Position numbers and translations under genes: made by a program. Shown here piece after piece: positions 53,039 to 60,220 of a stretch of DNA of 60,220 bases. This stretch comes from Halobacteriales archaeon QS_5_70_15 (GTDB taxonomy: Archaea > Halobacteriota > Halobacteria > Halobacteriales > Haloarculaceae), in NCBI GenBank assembly GCA_003022005.1, contig PXRQ01000078.1, forward strand, positions 1 through 60,220, written 5' to 3'. Below the pieces are notes generated by a model, which saw only the letters and a list, made by a program, of their open reading frames with translations, had not been told where the DNA came from and made no database searches. Each line of letters opens with the position of its first letter. Positions within the stretch are counted from its first letter, which is position 1.

Positions 53039-53117
53039 TACGGTCGTGCGTCGTCCGTTACCGATGATCGCCGATCCCGGCCGGGCGATCGCCGGTACAT
53101 CGGTACGCACGACCGTA
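53039..53117 (+). mobile_element. Palindromic element, copy B (79 bp)
   Basis: TACGGTCGTGCGT (53039-53051) and ACGCACGACCGTA (53105-53117) are perfect 13-bp terminal inverted repeats. Inside, ACCGATGATCGCCGATC and GATCGCCGGTACATCGGT form further pairs. The flanks are perfect 3-bp direct repeats, TGA at 53036-53038 and TGA at 53118-53120. Same orientation as copies A, D and E. With copy A this is the reference copy. Confidence 0.87.
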
Positions 53118-53232
53118 TGAAAGGGGGGCTTTCCAGCCGGTCTCAGCACCTCTACCAGGTCGATCCCTCTTATCCGAACACCGCCCGCCGCCTCGGGACA
53201 GCGCTTAACCCGACCCGGGGAGAGCCACCGCT

Positions 53233-54138
53233 ATGACCGACGAAAGGGACGCGACTGATGGGACCGACACGACCGCGACGGTCGAGGCGGCGGTGGAGCG
53301 GTACGGTCCGTCCGAGATAACCACTGACGACGTCCTCCGCGTCGCGGAGGGCCGGTTCGGGCCGGGATCGGTGGCGCTGGTCACCGGCGCGGCCAACGGC
53401 ATCGGCCGGGCGACCGCGCTCTGTCTCGCCGTCAACGGCCTCACGGTCCTCGGGGTCGACCTCGACGGCGAGGGGCTGGCGGAGGTGGCCGACCGCGCGG
53501 TGTCGCTCGACGCCGACGGGTCGATCCGGTCGTTCGAGGCCGACGTGACCGAGGAGTCGGACTGCGAGGCGGCGGTCGAGGCGGCCGCCGGGATGGGGAC
53601 GCTCCGCTACCTCGCGAACGTCGCGGGCGTCCAGCACGTCGCGGACATCGGGTCGTTCCCGACCGACGCGTTCGACCGCCTGCACGCCGTGCTGCTGCGG
53701 GCGCCGTTCCTCCTGACGAAGCACGCCTGGGAGCACTTCGAGGCGGCGGGCGGCGGCGCGGTCGGCAACATGTGCTCGGTCCACGGCCACTACGTCACCG
53801 GTGGGAAGGTCGCGTACAACGCGGCGAAGTTCGGCCTCCGCGGACTCACGGCCTCGATCGCCGCCGAGGGGGCGGGCTCGATCCGCTCGTTCTCGGTCTC
53901 GACCGGGTGGGTCCGGACGGAGCTCGCCATCCGCCAGCTGCCCGATCTCGCCGAGGCCCGCGGGATCAGTCTCGAGGCGGCCGTCGAGACGGTCTCGCTC
54001 GGGCAGGCCCGGCGCAAGGAGATGATGGAGCCGGTCGACGTGGGGAACCTCTTCGTCCTCGGGCTCTCGGAGCACGGCCGCCACCTGAACGGTGGGGACC
54101 TCCTCTGGGACGGCGGGATGGTCCACACCTACGGGTGA
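53233..54138 (+). CDS. SDR oxidoreductase, paralog of the BdhA-like enzyme
   Basis: A 301-residue SDR with VALVTGAANGIGRATALCLA, NVAGVQHVADIG, catalytic Ser in GNMCSVHGHY, YNAAK, and the ending GLSEHGRHLNGGDLLWDGGM. It is clearly homologous to the enzyme at 24675-25538 along its full length (both share RYLANxAGxQH and RHLNGxDLLWDGGxVHTY). A 3-hydroxyacid dehydrogenase role is likely. It has no depolymerase neighbour here. ATG 53233 is the start. Confidence 0.85.
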   Translation: MTDERDATDGTDTTATVEAAVERYGPSEITTDDVLRVAEGRFGPGSVALVTGAANGIGRATALCLAVNGLTVLGVDLDGEGLAEVADRAVSLDADGSIRSFEADVTEESDCEAAVEAAAGMGTLRYLANVAGVQHVADIGSFPTDAFDRLHAVLLRAPFLLTKHAWEHFEAAGGGAVGNMCSVHGHYVTGGKVAYNAAKFGLRGLTASIAAEGAGSIRSFSVSTGWVRTELAIRQLPDLAEARGISLEAAVETVSLGQARRKEMMEPVDVGNLFVLGLSEHGRHLNGGDLLWDGGMVHTYG

Positions 54139-54212
54139 CTCCCCGGATCCACGTGGCCCGCCGCGTCCGGAACGATAGGAAGATTGATATTCTTCCGCGA
54201 GAACCGGCAAAT

Positions 54213-54449
54213 GTGACTGGTATAGACGTGGATCGCCCGCCGGTGAACCGCCGGGCGCTCGCGGGGATGGTCCTCGCCGCCCTGATCGCCATGTCCGGGT
54301 TCTTCCTGATGCCGGCGCTCGAGTGGGTCGGCGTCGGGTTCTGGCCCGCGTTCCTCGGCATTTCCGGGATCGAGGTCGCCTGTGCGGCCGTCATCGCCGT
54401 CTCGGTCCACAACCGCTACCCCGACGACTACGAGCCCGAGTACTACTGA
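54213..54449 (+). CDS. Small two-helix membrane protein
   Basis: Starting at GTG 54213 the protein has 78 residues with two helices (ALAGMVLAALIAMSGFFLMP and FWPAFLGISGIEVACAAVIA) and an acidic C-terminus (NRYPDDYEPEYY). A TTGATATTC element lies about 27 bases upstream, consistent with leaderless transcription. No family recognised. It is convergent with the AAA ATPase gene, with 27 bases between. Confidence 0.6.
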   Translation: MTGIDVDRPPVNRRALAGMVLAALIAMSGFFLMPALEWVGVGFWPAFLGISGIEVACAAVIAVSVHNRYPDDYEPEYY

Positions 54450-54476
54450 GCGCGCACCGCGACCGGGATCGGGGGT

Positions 54477-56618
54477 CTACCGCGTCCCGGGATCGGTCGG
54501 TCCCTCGCCGGTCCGCCGTGCCGAGCGGCCCTCGAACCGCTCTCTGAGCCCCCGGTGGTGCTCGCGGACCTCCGGGGAGACCGAGGGGCCGACGGCCTCC
54601 AGCGCCCGTTCGAACGCCTCGCCGGTGACCCGGACGTCGGCGGCCCGCTCCGCGTCGGTCCGCTCGGCGCGGAGCCGCTCCTCGATGGCCAGCAGCGACG
54701 CTTCGCGGACCACCGCCTCGAGGTCGCTCCCGGAGTAGCCATCCGTCTCGCGGGCTACCTCGGACAGGTCGACGCCGTCGAGCGGGACCTCCCGGGTGTG
54801 GACGCGGAGTATCTCCTCGCGGGCGTCGGCGTCCGGGAGCGACACGGGGACGACCCGCTCGAGCCGGCCGGGCCGGAGCAGCGCGGAGTCGACGAGTTCC
54901 GGGCGGTTCGTCGTCGCGATGACGGCCACCTCCCCCCGCGGTTCGAGGCCGTCGATCTCGGTCAGCAGCTGCGAGACCACCCGCTCGGTCGTCCGCGACC
55001 CGGACCCGCCCTCGGACCGCTCGGGAGCGAGCGCGTCCACCTCGTCGAAGAAGACGACGGCGGGCGCCGTCCGTCCCGCGCGTCGGAACACCTCGCGGAC
55101 CGCCCGCTCGGACTCGCCGACGTACTTGTCCAGCAGTTCGGGGCCCTCCACGGGGATGAAGTTCGCCTCGGTGACGCCGGCGACGGCCCGGGCGAGCAGC
55201 GTCTTGCCCGTTCCGGGCGGGCCGTACAGCAGGACCCCGCGCGGCGGGTCGACCCCGGCCGCCTCGAACAGGTCCGGCCGGCGGAGCGGGAGTTCGACCG
55301 CCCGGACGAGTTCGCGCTTGGCCGCCTCGAGGCCGCCGACGTCGTCGAAGGTCACGTCGGGGACCTCCGCGGAGACGCTCCGCATGGCACCGGGTTCGAC
55401 GGTCCCCAGGGCGGCCTCGAAGTCCGACGTGGTGAGCACGGCGTCCCCGGCGTCCGACCGACCAGTCCGGCGGACCGCCCGGAGGGTCGCCTCGTCGACG
55501 AGCGCCCGCAGATCCGCGCCGACGTAGCCGAACGTCCGGCCCGCGAGGTCGCCGAGGTCGACGTTCCACGCCGGCGCCTCGGCGGTGAGCGCGCGGAGTA
55601 TCTCCAGGCGCCCCTCGCGGTCGGGGACCGGGAGTTCGAACTCGCGGTCGAACCGGCCGCCCCGCCGGAGCGAGGGGTCGAGGTCGTCCGGGTCGGTCGC
55701 CGTCCCCACGACGAGGGTCTCGGGGTGCCGGCGGAGGTCGTCGAGCAGCGACCAGAGCGCGACGGTGGTCGCCCGGTCGCCCGAGGAGCCCTCGCCGGAG
55801 GTGGGGGCCGCCCGGCCCACCGCGTCGACGTCGTCGAGGACGAGCACCGCGGGCGAGCGGTCGAGGACCGTGTCGGCCAGCTCCCGCAGCCCGTCGGGGC
55901 CGTCGAGGAACGCCGTGGCCGGGACGGCGACGGCCTCGACCGGCGACTCGTTGGCCACCGCGCCCGCGAGGAGTGTCTTGCCGGAGCCGGCGGGGCCGTG
56001 GACGAGGACCGCGCCCGGCGGGCGGCCGCCCAGCGCCTCGAAGGTCTCGCCCCGCTCGAACGGCATCCTTACCAGTTCCCGGAACTCCTCGAGCCACGGC
56101 ACGCCGCCGACGTCGTCGAACCCGACCGTCCCGGTGTCGAGCCTGGGTGCGTCGGCCTCGGGCCCCTCGACGTCGAGGTCGGTCCCCCCGGCGATCACGA
56201 CCGGTCCCGCCGGACGGGTCTCCCTGACGGTGAACGTCACCCGGACGGTCCCCCCCTGGAACGTCGCCTCGACGGTGTCGCCGGGGAGAACCGGGTCGCG
56301 CTCGAGCCGGCGGCGGAGGAACGACTCGGCGCCGCGGACCGACCGCGAGACGTCGAGGTGGACGGCCTCCGCCGCCGGCGCCGTCACGGGTTCGACCGTC
56401 ACCTGCGTCCCCGTTCCGGTGCCGGCGTTCCGGGCGGCCCGCTCGCCGAGCGCGGGGCCCTCGCCCCGGACCACCCGGCCGACTGTCCGGCGGCTCCCCG
56501 TCACCGCCACGGTGTCGCCCTCCGCGACGTCGAGCCGCTCCATCGCCTCGGCCGTCAGGCGGACGGCCCCGTCCCCGTCTGCCGTTCCCTCGGGGCGCAC
56601 CCGGACGCTCGCCGCCAT
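54477..56618 (-). CDS. Two-domain AAA ATPase (CDC48/VAT-like)
   Basis: A 713-residue protein. Residues 1-150 resemble the double-psi barrel N-domain of CDC48 (VRVRPEGTADGDGAVRLTAE, GDTVAVTGSRRTVGRVVRG). D1 has Walker A VLVHGPAGSGKTLLAG and Walker B VLVLDDVDAV. D2 has GVLLYGPPGTGKTLLARAV, VVFFDEVDAL and IATTNRPELVDSALLRPGR. In D1 the Walker B acid pair is DD rather than DE, so ATP hydrolysis in D1 may be weaker. The family unfolds or remodels protein complexes. The zinc-ribbon gene upstream ends 5 bases before this ATG, so they form an operon. Confidence 0.9.
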   Translation of the reverse strand: MAASVRVRPEGTADGDGAVRLTAEAMERLDVAEGDTVAVTGSRRTVGRVVRGEGPALGERAARNAGTGTGTQVTVEPVTAPAAEAVHLDVSRSVRGAESFLRRRLERDPVLPGDTVEATFQGGTVRVTFTVRETRPAGPVVIAGGTDLDVEGPEADAPRLDTGTVGFDDVGGVPWLEEFRELVRMPFERGETFEALGGRPPGAVLVHGPAGSGKTLLAGAVANESPVEAVAVPATAFLDGPDGLRELADTVLDRSPAVLVLDDVDAVGRAAPTSGEGSSGDRATTVALWSLLDDLRRHPETLVVGTATDPDDLDPSLRRGGRFDREFELPVPDREGRLEILRALTAEAPAWNVDLGDLAGRTFGYVGADLRALVDEATLRAVRRTGRSDAGDAVLTTSDFEAALGTVEPGAMRSVSAEVPDVTFDDVGGLEAAKRELVRAVELPLRRPDLFEAAGVDPPRGVLLYGPPGTGKTLLARAVAGVTEANFIPVEGPELLDKYVGESERAVREVFRRAGRTAPAVVFFDEVDALAPERSEGGSGSRTTERVVSQLLTEIDGLEPRGEVAVIATTNRPELVDSALLRPGRLERVVPVSLPDADAREEILRVHTREVPLDGVDLSEVARETDGYSGSDLEAVVREASLLAIEERLRAERTDAERAADVRVTGEAFERALEAVGPSVSPEVREHHRGLRERFEGRSARRTGEGPTDPGTR

Positions 56619-56623
56619 CCCGC

Positions 56624-56947
56624 TCAGTACTCGTGGAAGACGCGACCGCACCGGGTACACTCGATGGTCGACGTCCTGATCCACCGCCTGATCCTGGTCA
56701 CCGGGCCGTGACAGTCCGGACAGACCCCCATCCCGCCCGAGTGGGCCGCCCGCGAGGAGAGGTCCAGCAGCAGGTCGTTCAGCTCGTCGATCTGCTCGCG
56801 CTGCTCCTCGACGGTCTCGCGGAGCTGCTCGACGGCCGCCTCCTGCTCCTCGGCGGCCTCCAGGTCGATCACCACGTCGTCCTCGGCCGTGGCTTCCTCG
56901 GTCGCCTCGCCCTCTCCGTCCACCGAATCCTCGACGGTGTCGTCCAT
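56624..56947 (-). CDS. Coiled-coil/zinc-ribbon protein
   Basis: A 107-residue protein. An acidic N-terminus is followed by a coiled coil (EQEAAVEQLRETVEEQREQI, DELNDLLLDLSSRA) and a zinc ribbon with VCPDCHGPVTRI and IECTRCGRVFHEY (two CxxC pairs). The gap to the AAA ATPase gene is 5 bases, implying co-transcription; it could be an adaptor for that ATPase. It is divergent from the bacteriorhodopsin gene. Role is inference. Confidence 0.75.
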   Translation of the reverse strand: MDDTVEDSVDGEGEATEEATAEDDVVIDLEAAEEQEAAVEQLRETVEEQREQIDELNDLLLDLSSRAAHSGGMGVCPDCHGPVTRIRRWIRTSTIECTRCGRVFHEY

Positions 56948-57068
56948 GTACGGAAATAGATACTACTCCCATGTTAATCTTTGACCACCCCCCTTCGACT
57001 ACCGGTAGAGGATACCGACTGCCGTCTACTGGGCTGGAAACAGAATTTTTTGCCGGAAGATCCGGTGG

Positions 57069-57093
57069 TACCAATCGGACTTAAAGATTGGTA
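57069..57093. promoter_or_regulatory. Inverted repeat upstream of bop
   Basis: TACCAATC (57069-57076) and GATTGGTA (57086-57093) form a perfect 8-bp inverted repeat around a 9-base spacer containing TTAAA. It lies in the AT-rich region between the zinc-ribbon gene and bop, 82-106 bases before ATG 57175. It has the form of a dimeric regulator site or an activator element overlapping a TATA box. Which protein binds is unknown. Confidence 0.5.
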
Positions 57094-57174
57094 TACCCCC
57101 ATCGACATGAACGGTTTCTGAGTTCTTAAGTAGTGTCTGACCCTACCCCGGGATGTCGTTCAAGGGTGGCAACC

Positions 57175-57969
57175 ATGACAGCAACACTCGAACTGATACC
57201 GACACAGGCCAGCATCCTGGCCGAGCGGCCGGAGGCGATCTGGCTCGCACTGGGAACGATACTCATGCTCCTCGGGACCGTCTACTTCATCGCGAAGGGA
57301 TGGGGTGTGACGGACCCGAAGCAGCAGGAGTACTACATCATCACGATCATGATCCCGGGGATCGCGACGGCCGCGTACCTGTCGATGTTCTTCGGGTACG
57401 GGCTGACGCAGGTCCCGGTGAACTACGGCGGCTCGTTCGTCGAGGACGGGACGCTGGCGATCTACTGGGCGCGGTACGCCGACTGGCTGTTCACGACGCC
57501 GCTGCTGTTGCTGGACCTCGGGCTCCTGGCGAACGCCGACCGTAACGAGATCGGCGCGCTCATCGGGCTCGACGCGTTCATGATCGTCACGGGCCTCGTC
57601 GGCGCCCTCTCGAAGGACCTGGTCGCCCGGTACACCTGGTGGTTCATCAGCACCGTGGCGATGGTCCTCGTGCTGTACTTCCTGTACTCCGTGCTCACCG
57701 CACGGGTCCAGATGATGGACGAGGACACCCGGTCGACGTTCAAGTCGCTACGGAACCTGGTGCTGGTCCTCTGGACCGTCTACCCGATACTGTGGCTAGT
57801 CGGGACCGAGGGTGCACAGCTCGTTCCGCTGTTCGCCGAGACGCTGGGGTTCATGATACTGGACGTGACCGCCAAGGTCGGGTTCGGCATCATCCTGCTC
57901 CGTAGCCGCGCCATCATCGGCGAGGACAGGAGCGCGCCCGAGCCCTCGGCGGCGGCGACGGCAGACTAA
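57175..57969 (+). CDS. bop: Bacteriorhodopsin (light-driven proton pump)
   Basis: A 264-residue seven-helix rhodopsin. [16 protein letters not shown] carries Arg100, Asp103, Thr107 and Asp114, which match Arg82, Asp85, Thr89 and Asp96 of Halobacterium bacteriorhodopsin, so both proton acceptor and donor are present. The retinal Lys is Lys234 in [10 protein letters not shown], with the counter-ion Asp just before. The proton-release glutamates are in GTEGAQ and FAETLGF. It pumps protons outward in light. ATG 57175 is chosen; a GTG 42 bases earlier is possible. No retinal synthesis gene is next to it. Confidence 0.95.
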   Translation: MTATLELIPTQASILAERPEAIWLALGTILMLLGTVYFIAKGWGVTDPKQQEYYIITIMIPGIATAAYLSMFFGYGLTQVPVNYGGSFVEDGTLAIYWARYADWLFTTPLLLLDLGLLANADRNEIGALIGLDAFMIVTGLVGALSKDLVARYTWWFISTVAMVLVLYFLYSVLTARVQMMDEDTRSTFKSLRNLVLVLWTVYPILWLVGTEGAQLVPLFAETLGFMILDVTAKVGFGIILLRSRAIIGEDRSAPEPSAAATAD

Positions 57970-58175
57970 CCGACGCGGTCCGCGGTTCCGGTGCGGTTCG
58001 ATCTTCCGCGCGACGCCCGGAAAGCGGCAGCGCTCTCCCGACCGCTTCCGCGCCGTGGCCGTCGGTGGCGTCCGGGTCGGCATCGGGCCCGCCACGTGGC
58101 CCGCGTCGTCGTCCTCGTCGGCTCGCTGCTCGTTCTCCCGATCGCGTTCGCCGGGTGAGGACGGGCGTAGTCCCG

Positions 58176-59486
58176 CTATCCCTCGTCCGGCCCCTCGGGA
58201 TCGGCATCGGTCCGGTCGTCGCCTGGCTCCGCGACGTCCGATCCCTCACCGTCCGAACCCGCCGCGTCCGCGTCCTCGTCGACGCGGATCCGTATCGGCT
58301 CGTCCGGCACCTCGTCGTCGGGCTCCGGGCCGTCGGGCGGCTCGACGTCCGCGGCCGTCGGCCAGCCGAGCTCCTCGCGGACGAGGTCCGTGGCCCGCGA
58401 GACGGCGCCGACCGAGCCGAGGTAGGCGCCGCCGACGCTGGCCTTCGCGGCCCGTGCGGCGGTGCCCCGCGGGACGGTCGGACCGATCTGCGCGACGGCG
58501 CCGTCGCCGACGGAGACGACCCACCCGGGGGAGTCGAAGTCGAAACCCTCTAACCGGGGGCGGAAGCCGTCGCCGCCCGAGCGGTCGTGTTCGACGAGCC
58601 TGGCGACGTTCGTCGCCGCGACCCGGGCGGACCGGACGGCCGACTGCGCGCTCGCGGGGACCGCCTCGCCGGAGGCGTCGACGATCCGCGCGGCGTCGCC
58701 GACCGCGAACGTCCGCTTGCCGAGGCGGAGGTCCGCGCGGACGACCGGGCGGTCCCCGCCGGTGGCCTCGCTCCCGGCGATGCCGCCCGTCCAGACGAAC
58801 GTGTCGTAGGGCAGCTCCTCGCCGTCGGCGAGTTCGACCGCCTCGGCCGCCGCGCCCGCCACCGTGGTCCCCGTGTGGACGACCACGTCGCGGGCCTCCA
58901 GTTCCTCGCGGACGGCGTCGCCGAACCGCCGGTCGAAGTTCGGGGCGACCGCCTCGAGCTGTTCGAGGAGCGTCACCTCGGCGTCGAGGCCCTCCTCGTC
59001 GGCGAGCACGGCGAGTTCGCCGGCGACCTGGACGCCCGAGAGCCCCGCCCCGCCGACCACCGCACGGGGCGAGTCGCTCGCGAGGAACGACTCGCGGATC
59101 CGCCGGGCGTCCTCGAGCCGCTTCAGCGGGAGCCCGTGCTCGCGGACCCCGGGGAGGTCGTAGAACGCGGTGGTCGCCCCGAGCGCCAGCACGCCGTAGT
59201 CGTACTCGACGGCGTCGCCCGACTCGAGGGTCGCGACCCCCGCGTCGGCGTCGACGGAACCGACGTACCCCTCGACGACTTCGGCTCCCGCGAGCACGTC
59301 GGCCAGCGGGAGGGTGATGTCCTCGGCCAGGTCGGGCCGGCGGACGACGCGGTGGAGTTCGTGCTGGACGAGGTGGTCCGGCGAGTCGTTCACGACGACG
59401 ATGTCGACCTCCCCGGGCAGGAGGCGCTCTAAGCGTCGGGCGGCAGTCAGGCCGGCGTACCCGGCTCCGAGGACGGCGACGCGCAT
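58176..59486 (-). CDS. NAD(P)/FAD oxidoreductase, NDH-2-like
   Basis: A 436-residue flavoprotein. The FAD-binding motif is MRVAVLGAGYAGLTAARRLE, the NAD-binding motif AVVGGAGLSGVQVAGEL, and the second FAD motif KRTFAVGDAARIV (GD). It resembles type II NADH dehydrogenases, which pass electrons from NADH to menaquinone without pumping. The C-terminal 60 residues are an acidic low-complexity tail. ATG 59486 is the start. It lies next to bop in a region of energy metabolism, convergent with it. Confidence 0.85.
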   Translation of the reverse strand: MRVAVLGAGYAGLTAARRLERLLPGEVDIVVVNDSPDHLVQHELHRVVRRPDLAEDITLPLADVLAGAEVVEGYVGSVDADAGVATLESGDAVEYDYGVLALGATTAFYDLPGVREHGLPLKRLEDARRIRESFLASDSPRAVVGGAGLSGVQVAGELAVLADEEGLDAEVTLLEQLEAVAPNFDRRFGDAVREELEARDVVVHTGTTVAGAAAEAVELADGEELPYDTFVWTGGIAGSEATGGDRPVVRADLRLGKRTFAVGDAARIVDASGEAVPASAQSAVRSARVAATNVARLVEHDRSGGDGFRPRLEGFDFDSPGWVVSVGDGAVAQIGPTVPRGTAARAAKASVGGAYLGSVGAVSRATDLVREELGWPTAADVEPPDGPEPDDEVPDEPIRIRVDEDADAAGSDGEGSDVAEPGDDRTDADPEGPDEG

Positions 59487-59718
59487 ACCGTCGGTAGGAC
59501 CCTGGGCCGTTTGAGGGTGCCGTCTCCGGTTCGGATCGCCGTGGCTCCCCGGTCGCCGGCGACCGGCCGTCGACTCCGGTATCGGCCCGGCGGACGCGCG
59601 GTGAAATACGAGGACGGCGTGAGGGGTACCATGCCGCGGAACGTGCCGAGCACTGCCACGCAACCGCCGGGTTCCGGCGTGCGAGGGTACAAGTCACCCC
59701 AGCGTGTGGTCCGTCCGC

Positions 59719-60220
59719 ATGGAGAGGATCCCCATCGGCGACATCAAGGAGGTACCGCACTGGATGGGCGCGAACACGCACCGGCAACCGCTCTCGCGGC
59801 ACATCGAGGGGATGGACTTCGCGACGACGTACCTCGAACTCGAGCCCGGCGACGCGTTCTCCGGCGGACTGCACACCCACACCGACCAGGAGGAACTGTT
59901 CATCGTCCTCGACGGGACGGCGACGTGGGAGACGAAGGAGGGCCCCGGCGGGGAGCCGACGTTCACCGAGGTCGGACCGATGGAGGCGATCCACTTCGGG
60001 GCGGGCGACGTCTACCAGACCGGCCGCAACGAGACCGACGAGGTCGTCCGGGGCATCGCCATCGGCGTCCCGGGGACCCGGCACACCTGGGAGGGGACGA
60101 GGGCGCTGGTCGACTGCGAGACCTGTGGCGAGGAGACGGTCTTCACCATCGAGGCCGAGGGCCGGATGCCGGACATCGCGGACACGAGGATCACCTGCAC
60201 CGAGTGCGGGACCGACCTGG
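59719..60220 (+). CDS. Cupin domain protein, cut by the window edge
   Basis: At least 167 residues are present from ATG 59719 and the frame is open to the end of the window. GGLHTHTDQEELFIVLDGTA is cupin motif 1 (two His and a Glu that bind metal), and GAGDVYQTGRNETDEVVRGI occupies the motif 2 position. The C-terminal part has a zinc ribbon (VDCETCGEETVFTIE and ITCTECG). The enzymatic or regulatory role is not determined. It is divergent from the NDH-2-like gene. Confidence 0.8.
   Translation, partial: MERIPIGDIKEVPHWMGANTHRQPLSRHIEGMDFATTYLELEPGDAFSGGLHTHTDQEELFIVLDGTATWETKEGPGGEPTFTEVGPMEAIHFGAGDVYQTGRNETDEVVRGIAIGVPGTRHTWEGTRALVDCETCGEETVFTIEAEGRMPDIADTRITCTECGTDL

Noticed and set aside
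57133..57174. GTG 57133 as the bop start
   Set aside because: The extra 14 residues do not resemble rhodopsin N-termini, and ATG 57175 fits the family better.
58055..58159. Small frame ending VVVLVGSLLVLPIAFAG after bop as a gene
   Set aside because: Only about 20 residues can be read from a plausible start; too short to support.

Overview
The window is chromosomal DNA of a haloarchaeon (class Halobacteria). Base composition is very GC-rich, the proteins are highly acidic, and many starts look leaderless with a TATA-like box about 25 bases upstream. It encodes a bacteriorhodopsin proton pump and a family B-like archaeal gene set: XPB/Bax1, an Ahb-type siroheme decarboxylase, archaeal PolX, and a topoisomerase I with zinc ribbons. 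Many proteins belong to families seen almost only in haloarchaea. I cannot name the genus.

Layout. 0-10 kb: an AT-richer left edge with a truncated regulator-like gene, a PH-domain membrane protein, a decayed SDR, a peroxiredoxin, a fused siroheme decarboxylase, a decayed GNAT acetyltransferase, a small winged-helix regulator, a thioredoxin, a decayed EamA transporter, then tRNA-Ile(GAU) with a duplicated 3' end. 10-21 kb: FxsA, a DUF255/thioredoxin protein, a TrmB-type regulator, a membrane/zinc protein, a co-oriented DUF5788-PolX-Mut7-C operon, a wrecked HTH gene, and an RNA m5C methyltransferase with a downstream partner. 21-29 kb: Bax1 nuclease and XPB helicase, usually neighbours, lie 5 kb apart around a polyhydroxyalkanoate mobilisation pair (patatin-like depolymerase and 3-hydroxybutyrate dehydrogenase), a damaged UPF0058 gene and a Bat-like HTH regulator. 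29-36 kb: the GrpE-DnaK-(Rieske)-DnaJ chaperone region. 36-48 kb: DsrE, a dead thiolase, an ATPase-DICT sensor protein, topoisomerase I, a bactofilin/halofilin-like protein, a receiver-GAF-PAS histidine kinase, and a YchF-type GTPase. 47-60 kb: a frameshifted methyltransferase, UbiA prenyltransferase, aminotransferase, a frameshifted ThiS/MoaD protein, lactonase, MsrA, a second SDR paralog, a two-AAA-domain ATPase with a zinc-ribbon partner, bacteriorhodopsin, NDH-2-like flavoprotein, and a truncated cupin.

The most unusual signal is a family of short palindromic elements (five near-full copies of 78-81 bp plus one 21-bp derivative). They carry terminal inverted repeats TACGGTCGTGCGT/ACGCACGACCGTA and are flanked by 3-bp direct repeats of TGA/TCA type. 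One copy (18211-18289) sits inside an HTH gene, and removing it with one 3-bp flank restores the reading frame exactly. That identifies the family as a non-autonomous, MITE-like mobile element. Three other copies abut stop codons, so they may also shape 3' ends of transcripts.

About nine accessory genes are broken by frameshifts, deletions or tandem duplications. The long housekeeping genes (DnaK, TopA, PolX, XPB, the AAA ATPase, the histidine kinase) are all intact. This pattern fits real decay of dispensable genes better than uniform sequencing error. No CRISPR array, rRNA, intact transposase or phage module was seen.
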